From assembly GCA_025454875.1 (NCBI GenBank), contig JALONP010000012.1, positions 1-64,000 on the forward strand: a stretch of DNA of 64,000 nt. Reading direction: 5' to 3'. A model generated the notes under the pieces. It had not been told where the DNA came from, did not search any database, and saw only the letters and a list, made by a program, of their open reading frames with translations. Shown here piece after piece: positions 44,685 through 53,511 of this stretch. Position 1 is the first letter of the stretch; each line of letters opens with the position of its first letter. A program made the translations under genes and the position numbers. Source of the stretch: Bacteroidia bacterium. Its GTDB lineage: Bacteria > Bacteroidota > Bacteroidia > UKL13-3.

Positions 44685-45647
44685 ATGCCCATTGTTGCGT
44701 CATCATTTAATGGTAACAAATGGTTTAAAGGCAAACACGCAGAAACCATTATTCCCGCACTGTTTCGTTCGGTTTCGGTTCAATATACTCGAACATGCCT
44801 CGAATTGGTTGATGGTGATTTTATTGATTTGGATTGGCACCGAATTGGCAATCGGAAACTCATGGTACTGTTTCATGGTCTTGAAGGAAGCGCTCAATCG
44901 CAATACATCAAAGGATTTGTTCGGTACTTTAGCCAAAGAGGTTATGATTGTTGTGCAGTTAATTTTAGGGGATGCAGCGGGCAACCCAACAGGCTTTTGC
45001 GAAGTTACCACAGTGGAGCAACTGACGATATTGATGCAGTGATGAACCATATTGCAAACGAGAAATACGATATCCTCGTTTCGGTGGGTTTTAGTTTGGG
45101 CGGAAATGTGTTGTTAAAGTATTTAGGAGAAAAAAAATATCCTATTCCAACAGCGCTAAAAGCGGCAATTGCTTTTTCTGTTCCTTGTGACTTGGAAGCA
45201 TCGGCATATGTAATGGCGGGTTGGCAAAACAAAGTATATATGCAGCGTTTTTTAAAAAGTTTGGATAATAAAATGCGGCAAAAAGCATTGCAATTTCCAG
45301 AGGCGGTTGACCTATCGGCTTTAGGTACCATCCGTACGTTTCATGAATTTGATAACCTTTATACTGGACCAATGCACGGATTTAAAAATGCCCAAGCCTA
45401 TTACCAAGCATGCAATTCACTTCAGTTTTTAGCAGCCATACAACACCCTGTTTGTTTGGTAAATGCCAAGAATGACCCATTTTTGGCTCCGAGTTGTTTC
45501 CCGATAAGCCAGGCTAAAACCAATCCCTATCTTTTTTTAGAAATGCCTCAATATGGCGGACATGTTGGATTTTCGGAAGGTTTACCTAACCAGCAATATT
45601 GGTCCGAAAAACGTGCTGAAGCATTTATCAATGAGGTAATTAGCTAG
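44685..45647 (+). CDS. YheT-family alpha/beta hydrolase
   Basis: 320 residues. HAETIIPALFR near the start is the YheT/EMB8 signature. KLMVLFHGLEGSAQSQYIKGF holds the oxyanion region, VGFSLGGNVLLKYLGE the nucleophile elbow (G-x-S-x-G), NDPFLAPSC the acid and GGHVGF the catalytic His. It is probably a cytosolic esterase/lipase of unknown substrate. It starts 1 nt after gldB, so they are co-transcribed. Confidence 0.9.
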   Translation: MPIVASSFNGNKWFKGKHAETIIPALFRSVSVQYTRTCLELVDGDFIDLDWHRIGNRKLMVLFHGLEGSAQSQYIKGFVRYFSQRGYDCCAVNFRGCSGQPNRLLRSYHSGATDDIDAVMNHIANEKYDILVSVGFSLGGNVLLKYLGEKKYPIPTALKAAIAFSVPCDLEASAYVMAGWQNKVYMQRFLKSLDNKMRQKALQFPEAVDLSALGTIRTFHEFDNLYTGPMHGFKNAQAYYQACNSLQFLAAIQHPVCLVNAKNDPFLAPSCFPISQAKTNPYLFLEMPQYGGHVGFSEGLPNQQYWSEKRAEAFINEVIS

Positions 45648-45698
45648 AAGGGTGGTTTTTAAAAATTTAAAGTTATATTCGCGCTGCTTTTTTATCGA

Positions 45699-46100
45699 AT
45701 GAAATCATTAATCCTATTTGTATTTAGTATTCTGGCCTTATCTACTGCCTCTTTTGCCCAAAAATCAAACAAAGGTGGAACAAAAGGCTATGATAAGATT
45801 GGTTCGTACAACCGAAAAGGATGGGCCAAGGTTGAGAAAAATGGGAAGGTAGGTTATATTGACCGAAGTGGTGTTGAAGTAATCGAATGTATTTATGACC
45901 AAATTTATCCATTTGATAAAGGCAGAGCCAAGATGATTAAAAATGGAAAGTTTGGTTTGGTAAATGATAATGGTGAAGTATTTGTTGATGCCAAATACGA
46001 TTATATTGGTCCTTTTGTAAACGGATTAGCTATTGTTACAGTCAATAATAAGCGCGGTTTAATTAACGAACAAGGAGAAGAAGTAGTAGAAGTTGAATAA
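45699..46100 (+). CDS. Small secreted WG-repeat protein
   Basis: 133 residues. Signal peptide (ending ASFAQ), then about three to four WG-type repeats: GYDKIGSYNRKGWAKVEKNGKVGYID, then CIYDQIYPFDKGRAKMIKNGKFGLVN, then AKYDYIGPFVNGLAIVTVNNKRGLIN. These ~30-residue β-units form a curved sheet used for protein contacts. It is unusually short for the family, which often has ten or more repeats. Role unknown. Confidence 0.8.
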   Translation: MKSLILFVFSILALSTASFAQKSNKGGTKGYDKIGSYNRKGWAKVEKNGKVGYIDRSGVEVIECIYDQIYPFDKGRAKMIKNGKFGLVNDNGEVFVDAKYDYIGPFVNGLAIVTVNNKRGLINEQGEEVVEVE

Positions 46101-46118
46101 GGTTTTCTCCCTACTTTA

Positions 46119-46667
46119 TTAATCAGTATCACCTAGTTCTTCAATCGCCTGATCAATCATTTTTTCAATTACTGCTTTGTCTTTTTCACTTAAGCTGTTT
46201 CGAAGTTTAGCTTGTTCTTTTAACTTTTTGTAGATGGTTTTTTTACGTGCTTCCAATGCTACCCAAGTAACGTAATTGTTTTGTTTGTTCATGAATACTT
46301 TTTCATCAATGGTTTGCACTTCAACCAATAATTGGCTCATTACTTCACGGGTTAATGATTGAAACCGCTCGTTAAAGTCGCCAATAGATTCATCCACTTG
46401 CCTTTCTCCTTTGTAGTTTTCGGTGAGGTTTTTTATTTCTGTTTGAAAACTGGAAGCTAACCGTTGTTTTGCCAACAGCATTGCTTTGTCTTTGCTTGTT
46501 TCTAGGTTTTGACTCTCACCACTTGCTACAGCACGTACCCAACGTTTATTGCCTTCATATTTACTCCCACTAAATGGGGTTTTAACTTCTGTGAGTCCGT
46601 CCATTTTGGTTTTGCACCCCAGGCCAATCACCATCATTGTGAGTCCGAATAATATTAGCTGTTTCAT
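46119..46667 (-). CDS. Periplasmic lipoprotein, LPP20-like
   Basis: 182 residues. Lipoprotein signal MKQLILFGLTMMVIGLGC. The following segment RWVRAVASGESQNLETSKDKAMLLAKQRLASSFQTEIKN (stress-like Gly-x-Gly-S plus Ala-rich helix) resembles LPP20/DUF-type envelope lipoproteins. The C-terminus is strongly charged and helical. Function unknown. It lies 91 nt downstream of gldN on the same strand. Confidence 0.65.
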   Translation of the reverse strand: MKQLILFGLTMMVIGLGCKTKMDGLTEVKTPFSGSKYEGNKRWVRAVASGESQNLETSKDKAMLLAKQRLASSFQTEIKNLTENYKGERQVDESIGDFNERFQSLTREVMSQLLVEVQTIDEKVFMNKQNNYVTWVALEARKKTIYKKLKEQAKLRNSLSEKDKAVIEKMIDQAIEELGDTD

Positions 46668-46758
46668 ACAATTATTGTTTTATACCCTTGCAATATAAAA
46701 ATTGTGCCAGTATTCTAAGTGTTACGCATACCAATAAAATAGGTTGCATTTTACGCGC

Positions 46759-47550
46759 TCACTCTTCGAATAAGTCTGCATTTTTTTGATACGATTCTTG
46801 CTTTTGTTGTTCAGCTATAATCAAAGCAAGCAGTCCGTTTTTGCGTACGTATGGATCTTGTAAAATACTCACGTCATGCATGTTCGACTCTTTTATGATA
46901 AATCCAGTAAACTGACGTTGAATGAACCAGTCGTCATAGGTAAATGTACTTCTGGAATTTTGAGGGTTAAACATTTTTTGCTTCACCAAAATATCCCTGC
47001 AATCTGTTTCAAGTGTTTTGGGATCTTCAAATTTTAGCCAACAAAGAGGCTGCATTCCAAGGTCAATTCCAGCAACTTGGTATCGAAACAAGGGCGCAAT
47101 GGCAATGATGCGAATTACAGATGTTCCATGTTTTGCGTCAAAAATATGTTCTTCAAGCAATAACAATTGTTTAATACGTTCGGTGGGTTCAAACGGATTG
47201 TAAATGGTATCCATTTTAGTTAGTCCTGGGTCATTCGGGTCGATGGGAGTTTCGATGTATTCAATCTCAACACCTCGATTAATAAAAGATTCTATTGGAT
47301 ATGTTTTAGAAAGCGAGTCACTTGTGTATGCCTTTAGAACACCTGCTTTGGCGTTGTTGTATAATATGGAAACAAGTGGATTGCCAGGCCAGGTGGCTCG
47401 GCTGTTTTGGCGTTCTCGTAAATCAACAACCCGCCAAATACGTTTGCTCAGCAATACGTCTGCTTCTCTTAATGGAGTTGAGGATACGGGTTGTTGGGCA
47501 ACAAGAATGTTTGCCAACAAACAACAAGCAATAAACATAAGCCAACGCAT
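46759..47550 (-). CDS. gldN: Gliding motility / T9SS protein GldN (PorN)
   Basis: 263 residues. Signal peptide (LVAQQ), then READVLLSKRIWRVVDLRERQN, the GldN opening, PTERIKQLLLLEEHIFDAKHGTSVIRIIAIAPL in the middle, and CWLKFEDPKTLETDCRDILVKQKMFNPQNSRSTFTYDDWFIQRQF near the end. GldN forms the periplasmic ring with GldK beneath the outer membrane in T9SS. It is usually the last gene of gldKLMN; here it stands alone, so it may be a second paralog. Confidence 0.85.
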   Translation of the reverse strand: MRWLMFIACCLLANILVAQQPVSSTPLREADVLLSKRIWRVVDLRERQNSRATWPGNPLVSILYNNAKAGVLKAYTSDSLSKTYPIESFINRGVEIEYIETPIDPNDPGLTKMDTIYNPFEPTERIKQLLLLEEHIFDAKHGTSVIRIIAIAPLFRYQVAGIDLGMQPLCWLKFEDPKTLETDCRDILVKQKMFNPQNSRSTFTYDDWFIQRQFTGFIIKESNMHDVSILQDPYVRKNGLLALIIAEQQKQESYQKNADLFEE

Positions 47551-47690
47551 TCTTTGGAATTTTAGTTTATTCGATAATGTAATTGAATTTTAATGTTCAA
47601 TGATACAATTTGAATACAATATTTTGTAAAATTTGAAGTTAGGTAATTTTTTGAATAGGGGAAACGCCCTTTTTGATTGTTTATATATAA

Positions 47691-50039
47691 ATGAAACAAA
47701 TAATCGCGATTGTTTTTACATGCTTGTGCTGTTCTTTGGTAACTGCTCAGCAACGAATGGTATTGAGTGGTTTTATTAGTGAAAAGGGAAGCAAGGAACT
47801 CTTAATCGGGGCCTCAATTGCCATACCTAAGTACAAAACCGGAACGGTTAGCAACGCTTACGGATTTTATTCGATTACTTTACCTGCCGATACCTTCGAA
47901 GTCATTATCAGTTATGTGGGTTTTGCACCAAAGGCATTTCGTGTTGATTTGGTGAAAAATACAACCTTGTCGGTTGAGTTGGAGTCTGCTCAGGCGCTTA
48001 AAGAAGTTGTGGTAAAAGCCGATAAGCAAAACATGCGCTTAGCCGAAGCAACACGAATGAGTGTGATCGAAATTCCCGTAAGCCAAGTCAAAGATATTCC
48101 GGCCTTATTAGGCGAAAAGGATGTGCTTAAAGTAATTCAACTTTTGCCAGGAGTTCAAAAGCCCAGCGAAGGGAATTCGGGTATATATGTTAGAGGAGGA
48201 GGGCCAGATCAGAATTTGATTATTTTAGATGAAGCCACTGTTTACAACGCATTTCACTTGTTTGGTTTTTTTAGTTTGTTTAATGGAGATGCGTTAAAAA
48301 GCATCGAATTAACCAAAGGAGGTTTCCCTGCAAGATATGGTGGTCGGCTTTCTTCGGTTATTGATATGTCGATGAAAGAAGGAAACAAAGAGCGAATTAA
48401 AGGAGAAGCGGGAATAGGTATCTTGGCCTCAAGATTGATGTTGGAAGGACCAATTGTGAAAGGCAAATCTTCATTTTTGATTTCAGCTAGGCGAACGTAT
48501 ATTGATGCACTGACTATGCCTCTAATGCCTGCTACCAACAAAGCGGGCTATCATTTTTACGATTTAAATGCCAAAGCAAATTGGGAAATTAACGAAAAAA
48601 ATAGGGTGTACATCAGTGGTTATTTTGGGCGTGATAAGTTTAGGTTTAGCAGCAAGTTTACTGGGGTAAGTGACGAAGGTGGTATTAACTGGGGAAATGC
48701 AACAGGCACCTTGCGTTGGAACCATTTGGTAAATCAACGGTTGTTTAGCAATTCTTCTTTTATCGTTAGTGATTACAAATTTGGAATTAGGCAACGGTCC
48801 AATTATGGGGGTTCTATTTTTGACTTGAGGTATAATAGCGGCATCCGTGATTTTGCACTCAAACAAGATTTTGACTTTAGGCCCAATAGCAATCACACCA
48901 TCAAATTTGGTGGATTGTTTACCTACCATATTTTCACACCATCGGCCTACGTTCTCAAAGATCAATTCGCAAGTGTAGATACTTCGTCAGAAACCAAGGT
49001 TAATGCTTTTGAAAATGCGGTTTATATTGAAGATGATATCAAGTTGGGTTTAAAGTGGCGTATGAATCCTGGAATCCGAATCAGTCATTTTAATACCCAG
49101 AACCGTAACTACATTAATGCGGAACCTCGCTTGGGTGTTTCGTATAATATTCGAAATGATTTTGCTTTAAAAGCATCAGGCGCAGTCATGAATCAGTATA
49201 TTCATTTATTAACGAATACCGGACTGGGTCTACCTACTGATTTGTGGATTCCTTCGAGTAAACGCATTGCTCCACAACGCAGTTGGCAAGTTGCAGCTGG
49301 TGCGGCCAAAGATTTTATAGACCAAAATTTCAGTATTTCCATTGAAGCGTATTACAAGAAGATGGACAATATTATTGCGTATAAAGAAGGCGCAAGCTTT
49401 TTGGAAGTGAACCCTGAATCCAATACTGACCCATACCAATATGAAGATAATATTACAGCCGGACAAGGTTGGAGCCAAGGATTGGAGTTTTTGTTACAAC
49501 GCAAATCAGGTAAAGTTTCAGGTTGGGTTGGTTATACGTTATCATGGACTCAATGGCAATTTGATGAACTTAATTTTGGTGAAAAATTTTGGGCTCGTTA
49601 TGATAGAAGACACGATGTTTCTGTTGTGCTCATTTATGAAGCAATTAAACAGAAGGATGATCAGAATGGCTTAAAGCTTTCAGCAACATGGGTATATGGA
49701 ACAGGTAATGCCATTACCCTTCCTATAGCTCAATTTTATGCTCCTGTTCATTCGCCAACAGGTAATAACCAAAATTCTTATTACGGCACCGAGGCTTCGC
49801 AATACACGAGTAGAAATGCATTTCGGATGGCGGCTTACCACCGACTGGATTTTGGTGTGCAAGTTACCCGCAAAATGAAGTGGTGGATACGTACTTGGGA
49901 GTTTAGCGTATACAATGCGTACAACCGACTTAATCCATATTTTTATTACACATCAACCCAGTTAAATGGTGATGTGGTGCTCAGGCAAATTACCTTATTT
50001 CCAATTATCCCTTCAGTATCATGGAATATCAAATTTTAA
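47691..50039 (+). CDS. TonB-dependent outer-membrane receptor
   Basis: 782 residues. Signal peptide (LVTAQQ), then a carboxypeptidase-like regulatory domain (SGFISEKGSKELLIGASIAIPKYKTGTVSNAYGFYSI), the plug domain (PALLGEKDVLKVIQLLPGVQ...GIYVRGGGPDQNLIILDEATVYN) and a 22-strand barrel. Energised uptake through TonB is expected. The overlapping downstream DUF4249 lipoprotein gene is the usual partner of this receptor type. Substrate is unknown; this is not the long SusC form with its SusD partner. Confidence 0.93.
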   Translation: MKQIIAIVFTCLCCSLVTAQQRMVLSGFISEKGSKELLIGASIAIPKYKTGTVSNAYGFYSITLPADTFEVIISYVGFAPKAFRVDLVKNTTLSVELESAQALKEVVVKADKQNMRLAEATRMSVIEIPVSQVKDIPALLGEKDVLKVIQLLPGVQKPSEGNSGIYVRGGGPDQNLIILDEATVYNAFHLFGFFSLFNGDALKSIELTKGGFPARYGGRLSSVIDMSMKEGNKERIKGEAGIGILASRLMLEGPIVKGKSSFLISARRTYIDALTMPLMPATNKAGYHFYDLNAKANWEINEKNRVYISGYFGRDKFRFSSKFTGVSDEGGINWGNATGTLRWNHLVNQRLFSNSSFIVSDYKFGIRQRSNYGGSIFDLRYNSGIRDFALKQDFDFRPNSNHTIKFGGLFTYHIFTPSAYVLKDQFASVDTSSETKVNAFENAVYIEDDIKLGLKWRMNPGIRISHFNTQNRNYINAEPRLGVSYNIRNDFALKASGAVMNQYIHLLTNTGLGLPTDLWIPSSKRIAPQRSWQVAAGAAKDFIDQNFSISIEAYYKKMDNIIAYKEGASFLEVNPESNTDPYQYEDNITAGQGWSQGLEFLLQRKSGKVSGWVGYTLSWTQWQFDELNFGEKFWARYDRRHDVSVVLIYEAIKQKDDQNGLKLSATWVYGTGNAITLPIAQFYAPVHSPTGNNQNSYYGTEASQYTSRNAFRMAAYHRLDFGVQVTRKMKWWIRTWEFSVYNAYNRLNPYFYYTSTQLNGDVVLRQITLFPIIPSVSWNIKF

Positions 50040-50920
50040 AACAACGTTGGTTTATATTCGGTATACTATCTAACTTGTTATTGTTGTCTTTAACAGGGTG
50101 TGATAAGTTAGCAGATGATGTTGAACCACCTAAAGTTCCGTCAAAGCTTGTATTGTTTGCATTTTTATCTCCAGAAGAGCCATTGGTGAAAGTTGAAGTT
50201 AGCCGCAGCAGGCCAATTTTTGGCAAACAAACACCAGGCAATCCTTATGGGTACATAGCGGATGCAATTGTAACCATCATCAATCAAAATGGGCAAACTG
50301 TTAATATGCCATACGTGGATTCGGTAAGTGCATATTTGGTAGACCAAAATCAGTTCCCAATTGAACCTGGACAAACGTATAAAGTCATTGCACAAAGAGG
50401 AAATGACTTGGTAACTGGTGAAACAACAGTACCCGTTCTTAAGCCAGCTTTTACAAGTGTTACATACCAGAATATTGCCGTTCCAGATCCGAATGGTTCT
50501 TATTTTGGACCTGCTTATATATACACTTATAAATGGCAGGATGAACCGGCTAAAGGCAATTTTTACAGGGTATCTGTAGACTCACGAATATTTTCTTTGA
50601 TTTTCAAAGGTCCAAATGATTTTGACTCCACAGAAAGTTATTACAATATATGCAACAGCATTTGGGAAGATGCTACCCAAAATGGGCAACAACTAACTGG
50701 AACTTGCGAGGATTATACATATTATGGTATCGAAGGTGATACGATTGATTTTACTTTGCTCAATACAGATATTCATTATGCCGAATACCATAAGCGCAGA
50801 TTGAATTATTTTGGAGAAGACCCGTTTAGTGAACCCGTTCAGCAGTACAGCAACGTAAGTACTGGCTTGGGTGTTGTATCGAGTTTTCGTAAATCAACGC
50901 AGCGGGTGTTGGTGAAATAA
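50021..50920 (+). CDS. DUF4249 lipoprotein, partner of the TonB receptor
   Basis: 299 residues. Lipoprotein signal with LSLTGC lipobox. KLVLFAFLSPEEPLVKVEVSRSRPIFG and the PGQTYKVIAQRGNDLVTGETTVP segment fit DUF4249, a β-rich surface-lipoprotein family found next to TonB receptors. The gene starts inside the last 19 nt of the receptor gene, so the two are translationally coupled and probably form one outer-membrane uptake complex. Confidence 0.85.
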   Translation: MEYQILKQRWFIFGILSNLLLLSLTGCDKLADDVEPPKVPSKLVLFAFLSPEEPLVKVEVSRSRPIFGKQTPGNPYGYIADAIVTIINQNGQTVNMPYVDSVSAYLVDQNQFPIEPGQTYKVIAQRGNDLVTGETTVPVLKPAFTSVTYQNIAVPDPNGSYFGPAYIYTYKWQDEPAKGNFYRVSVDSRIFSLIFKGPNDFDSTESYYNICNSIWEDATQNGQQLTGTCEDYTYYGIEGDTIDFTLLNTDIHYAEYHKRRLNYFGEDPFSEPVQQYSNVSTGLGVVSSFRKSTQRVLVK

Positions 50921-50922
50921 TC

Positions 50923-51894
50923 TTAATACCCAAGTTGGATTAACTCATTTTTGAGTTTGTGTTTATCAATGGGTACTACACCCACTTCTTCGCATACAAG
51001 ACCGCCAGCTAAATTAGAAATGGCCGCAATTTTTGATAAATCCATTTTGAGTGCTAAACATAAAGCAGCAACGCTTACTACAGTATCTCCTGCGCCACTT
51101 ACATCAGCTATTTTACGTATGTGAGCCGGTATATAGTGAAACTGTTTTCCATCTGTAATCATCACGCCTTTTTCGCTCATGGTTACCATGGTATTTTCAA
51201 TTTTCATGCGTTCCATCATTTGCGAAATAGCCAACTCAAATTGTGTTTTGTCTTCTGTATCTACATCTATTTTTAAGCCTTCTCTTAACTCTTTTAAGTT
51301 AGGCTTAAACAAACTTGCGCCATGGTATGCATTAAAATTACGTTTTTTCGGATCTACCACAACCGGAATTCCAAGTTCTTTCGCTTTACGTGTAATGGCT
51401 TCGATGTTTTGAGGAGTAAGTACGCCTTTATCATAATCTTCAAAAATGAGTACATTGGCATTCGGTAACAGCGAAAAGATACGTTGTGTTAAAGCATTAC
51501 TTTCTTCAGGAGATATTGCATGTGTATCTTCTGTATCAATGCGCAACATTTGGGTTGCTTGAGAAATGACACGTAGTTTAACGGTAGTTGTTCGTTTGGG
51601 AGATGTTACAATACCTGATGTATCAATACCTGATTGTTCAAACAACTCCACAAGTGTTGCTCCTTCTGTATCGTTGCCTACTACACTGCACACAGTTGGT
51701 TTAGCCCCAAGCGATACCAAGTTTAAGGCAACATTAGCCGCTCCTCCCAACCTGTTTTCTTTTCGTTCAACGGCTACCACAGGAACCGGAGCCTCAGGTG
51801 AGATGCGGTCTACTTTTCCAAAAAAGTAAGCATCAATCATCACGTCTCCAACAACAAGTACTTTGAGTTGGTTAAATTGGTCAATTGTATTCAT
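50923..51894 (-). CDS. hldA: D-glycero-beta-D-manno-heptose-7-phosphate kinase-like protein (PfkB family)
   Basis: 323 residues from the ATG at 51894. PfkB-type sugar kinase with the RfaE-domain-I signature: VLVVGDVMIDAYFFGKVDRISPEAPVPVV, GGAANVALNLVSLGAKPTVCSVVG, and the anion-hole motif DVSGAGDTVVSV. It makes heptose-1,7-bisphosphate for LPS core. The cytidylyltransferase half (HldE domain II) is absent, so this is the split form; no partner adenylyltransferase gene is seen in the window. Confidence 0.88.
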   Translation of the reverse strand: MNTIDQFNQLKVLVVGDVMIDAYFFGKVDRISPEAPVPVVAVERKENRLGGAANVALNLVSLGAKPTVCSVVGNDTEGATLVELFEQSGIDTSGIVTSPKRTTTVKLRVISQATQMLRIDTEDTHAISPEESNALTQRIFSLLPNANVLIFEDYDKGVLTPQNIEAITRKAKELGIPVVVDPKKRNFNAYHGASLFKPNLKELREGLKIDVDTEDKTQFELAISQMMERMKIENTMVTMSEKGVMITDGKQFHYIPAHIRKIADVSGAGDTVVSVAALCLALKMDLSKIAAISNLAGGLVCEEVGVVPIDKHKLKNELIQLGY

Positions 51895-51930
51895 TAGCAC
51901 TTTAATTGATTGATTAAAAATGATGAATGG

Positions 51931-53121
51931 TTATTGAAGTTGTTCCAATGCTTGTTGAATACGATGCATGGCTGCAACAATATTTTCATCACTAGTAGCA
52001 TAACTGATGCGCACACAATGTGGTGCTCCAAAAGCTTCTCCAGTAACCATACTTACATGTGCGTGGTGCAAAAGATACATGCAAAAATCTGTAGCATTTT
52101 CAATCGTTTTGCCATTTGCTTTTTTACCAAAATACCAACTAACATCTGGAAACAAATAAAAGGCACCTTCAGGATAGTTGCATTTCCAGTTCGGAATGTG
52201 TTTAACCGCATCTAAGATTAAATCCTTTCTTCTTTTAAAGGCGTTTACCATTTCAGCGGTGGGTTTTGAGTCGCCTAACAATGCGGCTATGGCTGCTTTT
52301 TGTGTGATGCTGCTAGTAGCAGATGTAAATTGGCTCTGGATTTTTTCGCAGGCTTTGGCTACAGCAGTATTAGCTGCCATATAACCAAGTCTCCAGCCTG
52401 TCATTGCGTATCCTTTCGATAATCCATTGATGGTAATCACCCGTTCTTTAATAGATTCAAATTGGGCAATGCTTTGGTGCGCACCAACAAAATTGATAAA
52501 CTCATAAATTTCATCCGATAAGATGTATACATGTGGATGTTTTTCGAATATAGCTACCAGTGCAGCAAGTTCTTCTTTTGCATACACGCTTCCGGTTGGA
52601 TTGCATGGAGAAGAAAACATAAACAATTTGGTATTTGGCGTAATGGCTGCCTCAAGTTGTTCGGGTGTAATTTTATATTGTTGTTCAACAGTAGTATTGA
52701 TAAAAACAGGTTTGCCTTCAACCAGTTTCACCATTTCAGAATAACTTACCCAGTAAGGAGTTGGGATAAGTACTTCATCATTTTTATTTACCAATGCCAT
52801 GATTGCATTCATAATGCTATGTTTGGCTCCGGTAGATACAACAATTTGTTCAGGTGAATAGGTAAGGTTATTATCACGTTTTAACTTATGAGCTATTGCT
52901 TCACGCAATTCTAAGATGCCAGCAACGGGGGTGTAATACGAAAAGTTTTCGTCAATGGCTTTTTTAGCCGCAGCTTTAACATGCTCAGGCGTTGTAAAGT
53001 CCGGTTCTCCCAAGCTCAAGCTAATAATATCATGGCCAGCAGCAATGAGTTCCCTGCTTAGCTTTGCCATGGCTATGGTTTGTGGTTCATTGATAAAAGT
53101 TACCCTGTGTGCTAAATTCAT
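51931..53121 (-). CDS. Aspartate aminotransferase-like, PLP class I
   Basis: 396 residues. Fold-type I aminotransferase: LSLGEPDFTTPEHVKAAA, NPTGSVY, DEIYEFINF, the PLP-lysine motif INGLSKGYAMTGWRLGY, and HCVRISYATSDENI with the substrate-carboxylate Arg. This is the Iγ/AspC-like group that usually transfers amino groups between Asp and 2-oxoglutarate, though specificity may be wider. It lies upstream of the hldA-like gene on the same strand. Confidence 0.93.
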   Translation of the reverse strand: MNLAHRVTFINEPQTIAMAKLSRELIAAGHDIISLSLGEPDFTTPEHVKAAAKKAIDENFSYYTPVAGILELREAIAHKLKRDNNLTYSPEQIVVSTGAKHSIMNAIMALVNKNDEVLIPTPYWVSYSEMVKLVEGKPVFINTTVEQQYKITPEQLEAAITPNTKLFMFSSPCNPTGSVYAKEELAALVAIFEKHPHVYILSDEIYEFINFVGAHQSIAQFESIKERVITINGLSKGYAMTGWRLGYMAANTAVAKACEKIQSQFTSATSSITQKAAIAALLGDSKPTAEMVNAFKRRKDLILDAVKHIPNWKCNYPEGAFYLFPDVSWYFGKKANGKTIENATDFCMYLLHHAHVSMVTGEAFGAPHCVRISYATSDENIVAAMHRIQQALEQLQ

Positions 53122-53511
53122 GTTTGCTAATTGAGGTGCGAATATATCATTAGTCTCGTTGAATTCTTGATTTTGAATGCTAAATTTTGCCGTTTATGAA
53201 CCTCTATATTTTTAAGTACTGAGTACCTAAGATTGATTATAATGTTAGTTGAAACAATCCCTTATGTTGATTAGCATCATCAAGTGTATGTATACTCATT
53301 GTATTTCAAAACTTGTATATAAGCTAAGGAATTCCATTTTAAGTTCAAACGGTTTTACGTCTTTTTGTCTTAAAATCAACTATTCCGAGTTGGTTTATCA
53401 TTAAGTTCAAGCCATCTTTTCATTTATAGCAAATCTACTGCGTCAAAATTACTGAATAGCAGGATTGGACTTGATATTGACGGTTAGTTGCTGTTAGAAA
53501 AACCTAATACA
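53122..53511. other. 390-bp gene-free region between divergent aminotransferase and clpB
   Basis: AT-rich sequence with stops in all frames and no RNA gene I recognise. A weak box tatattcg (one mismatch to TAnnTTTG, minus strand, ~53139) could serve the aminotransferase. I see no CIRCE-like inverted repeat and no clear clpB promoter. Confidence 0.5.
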
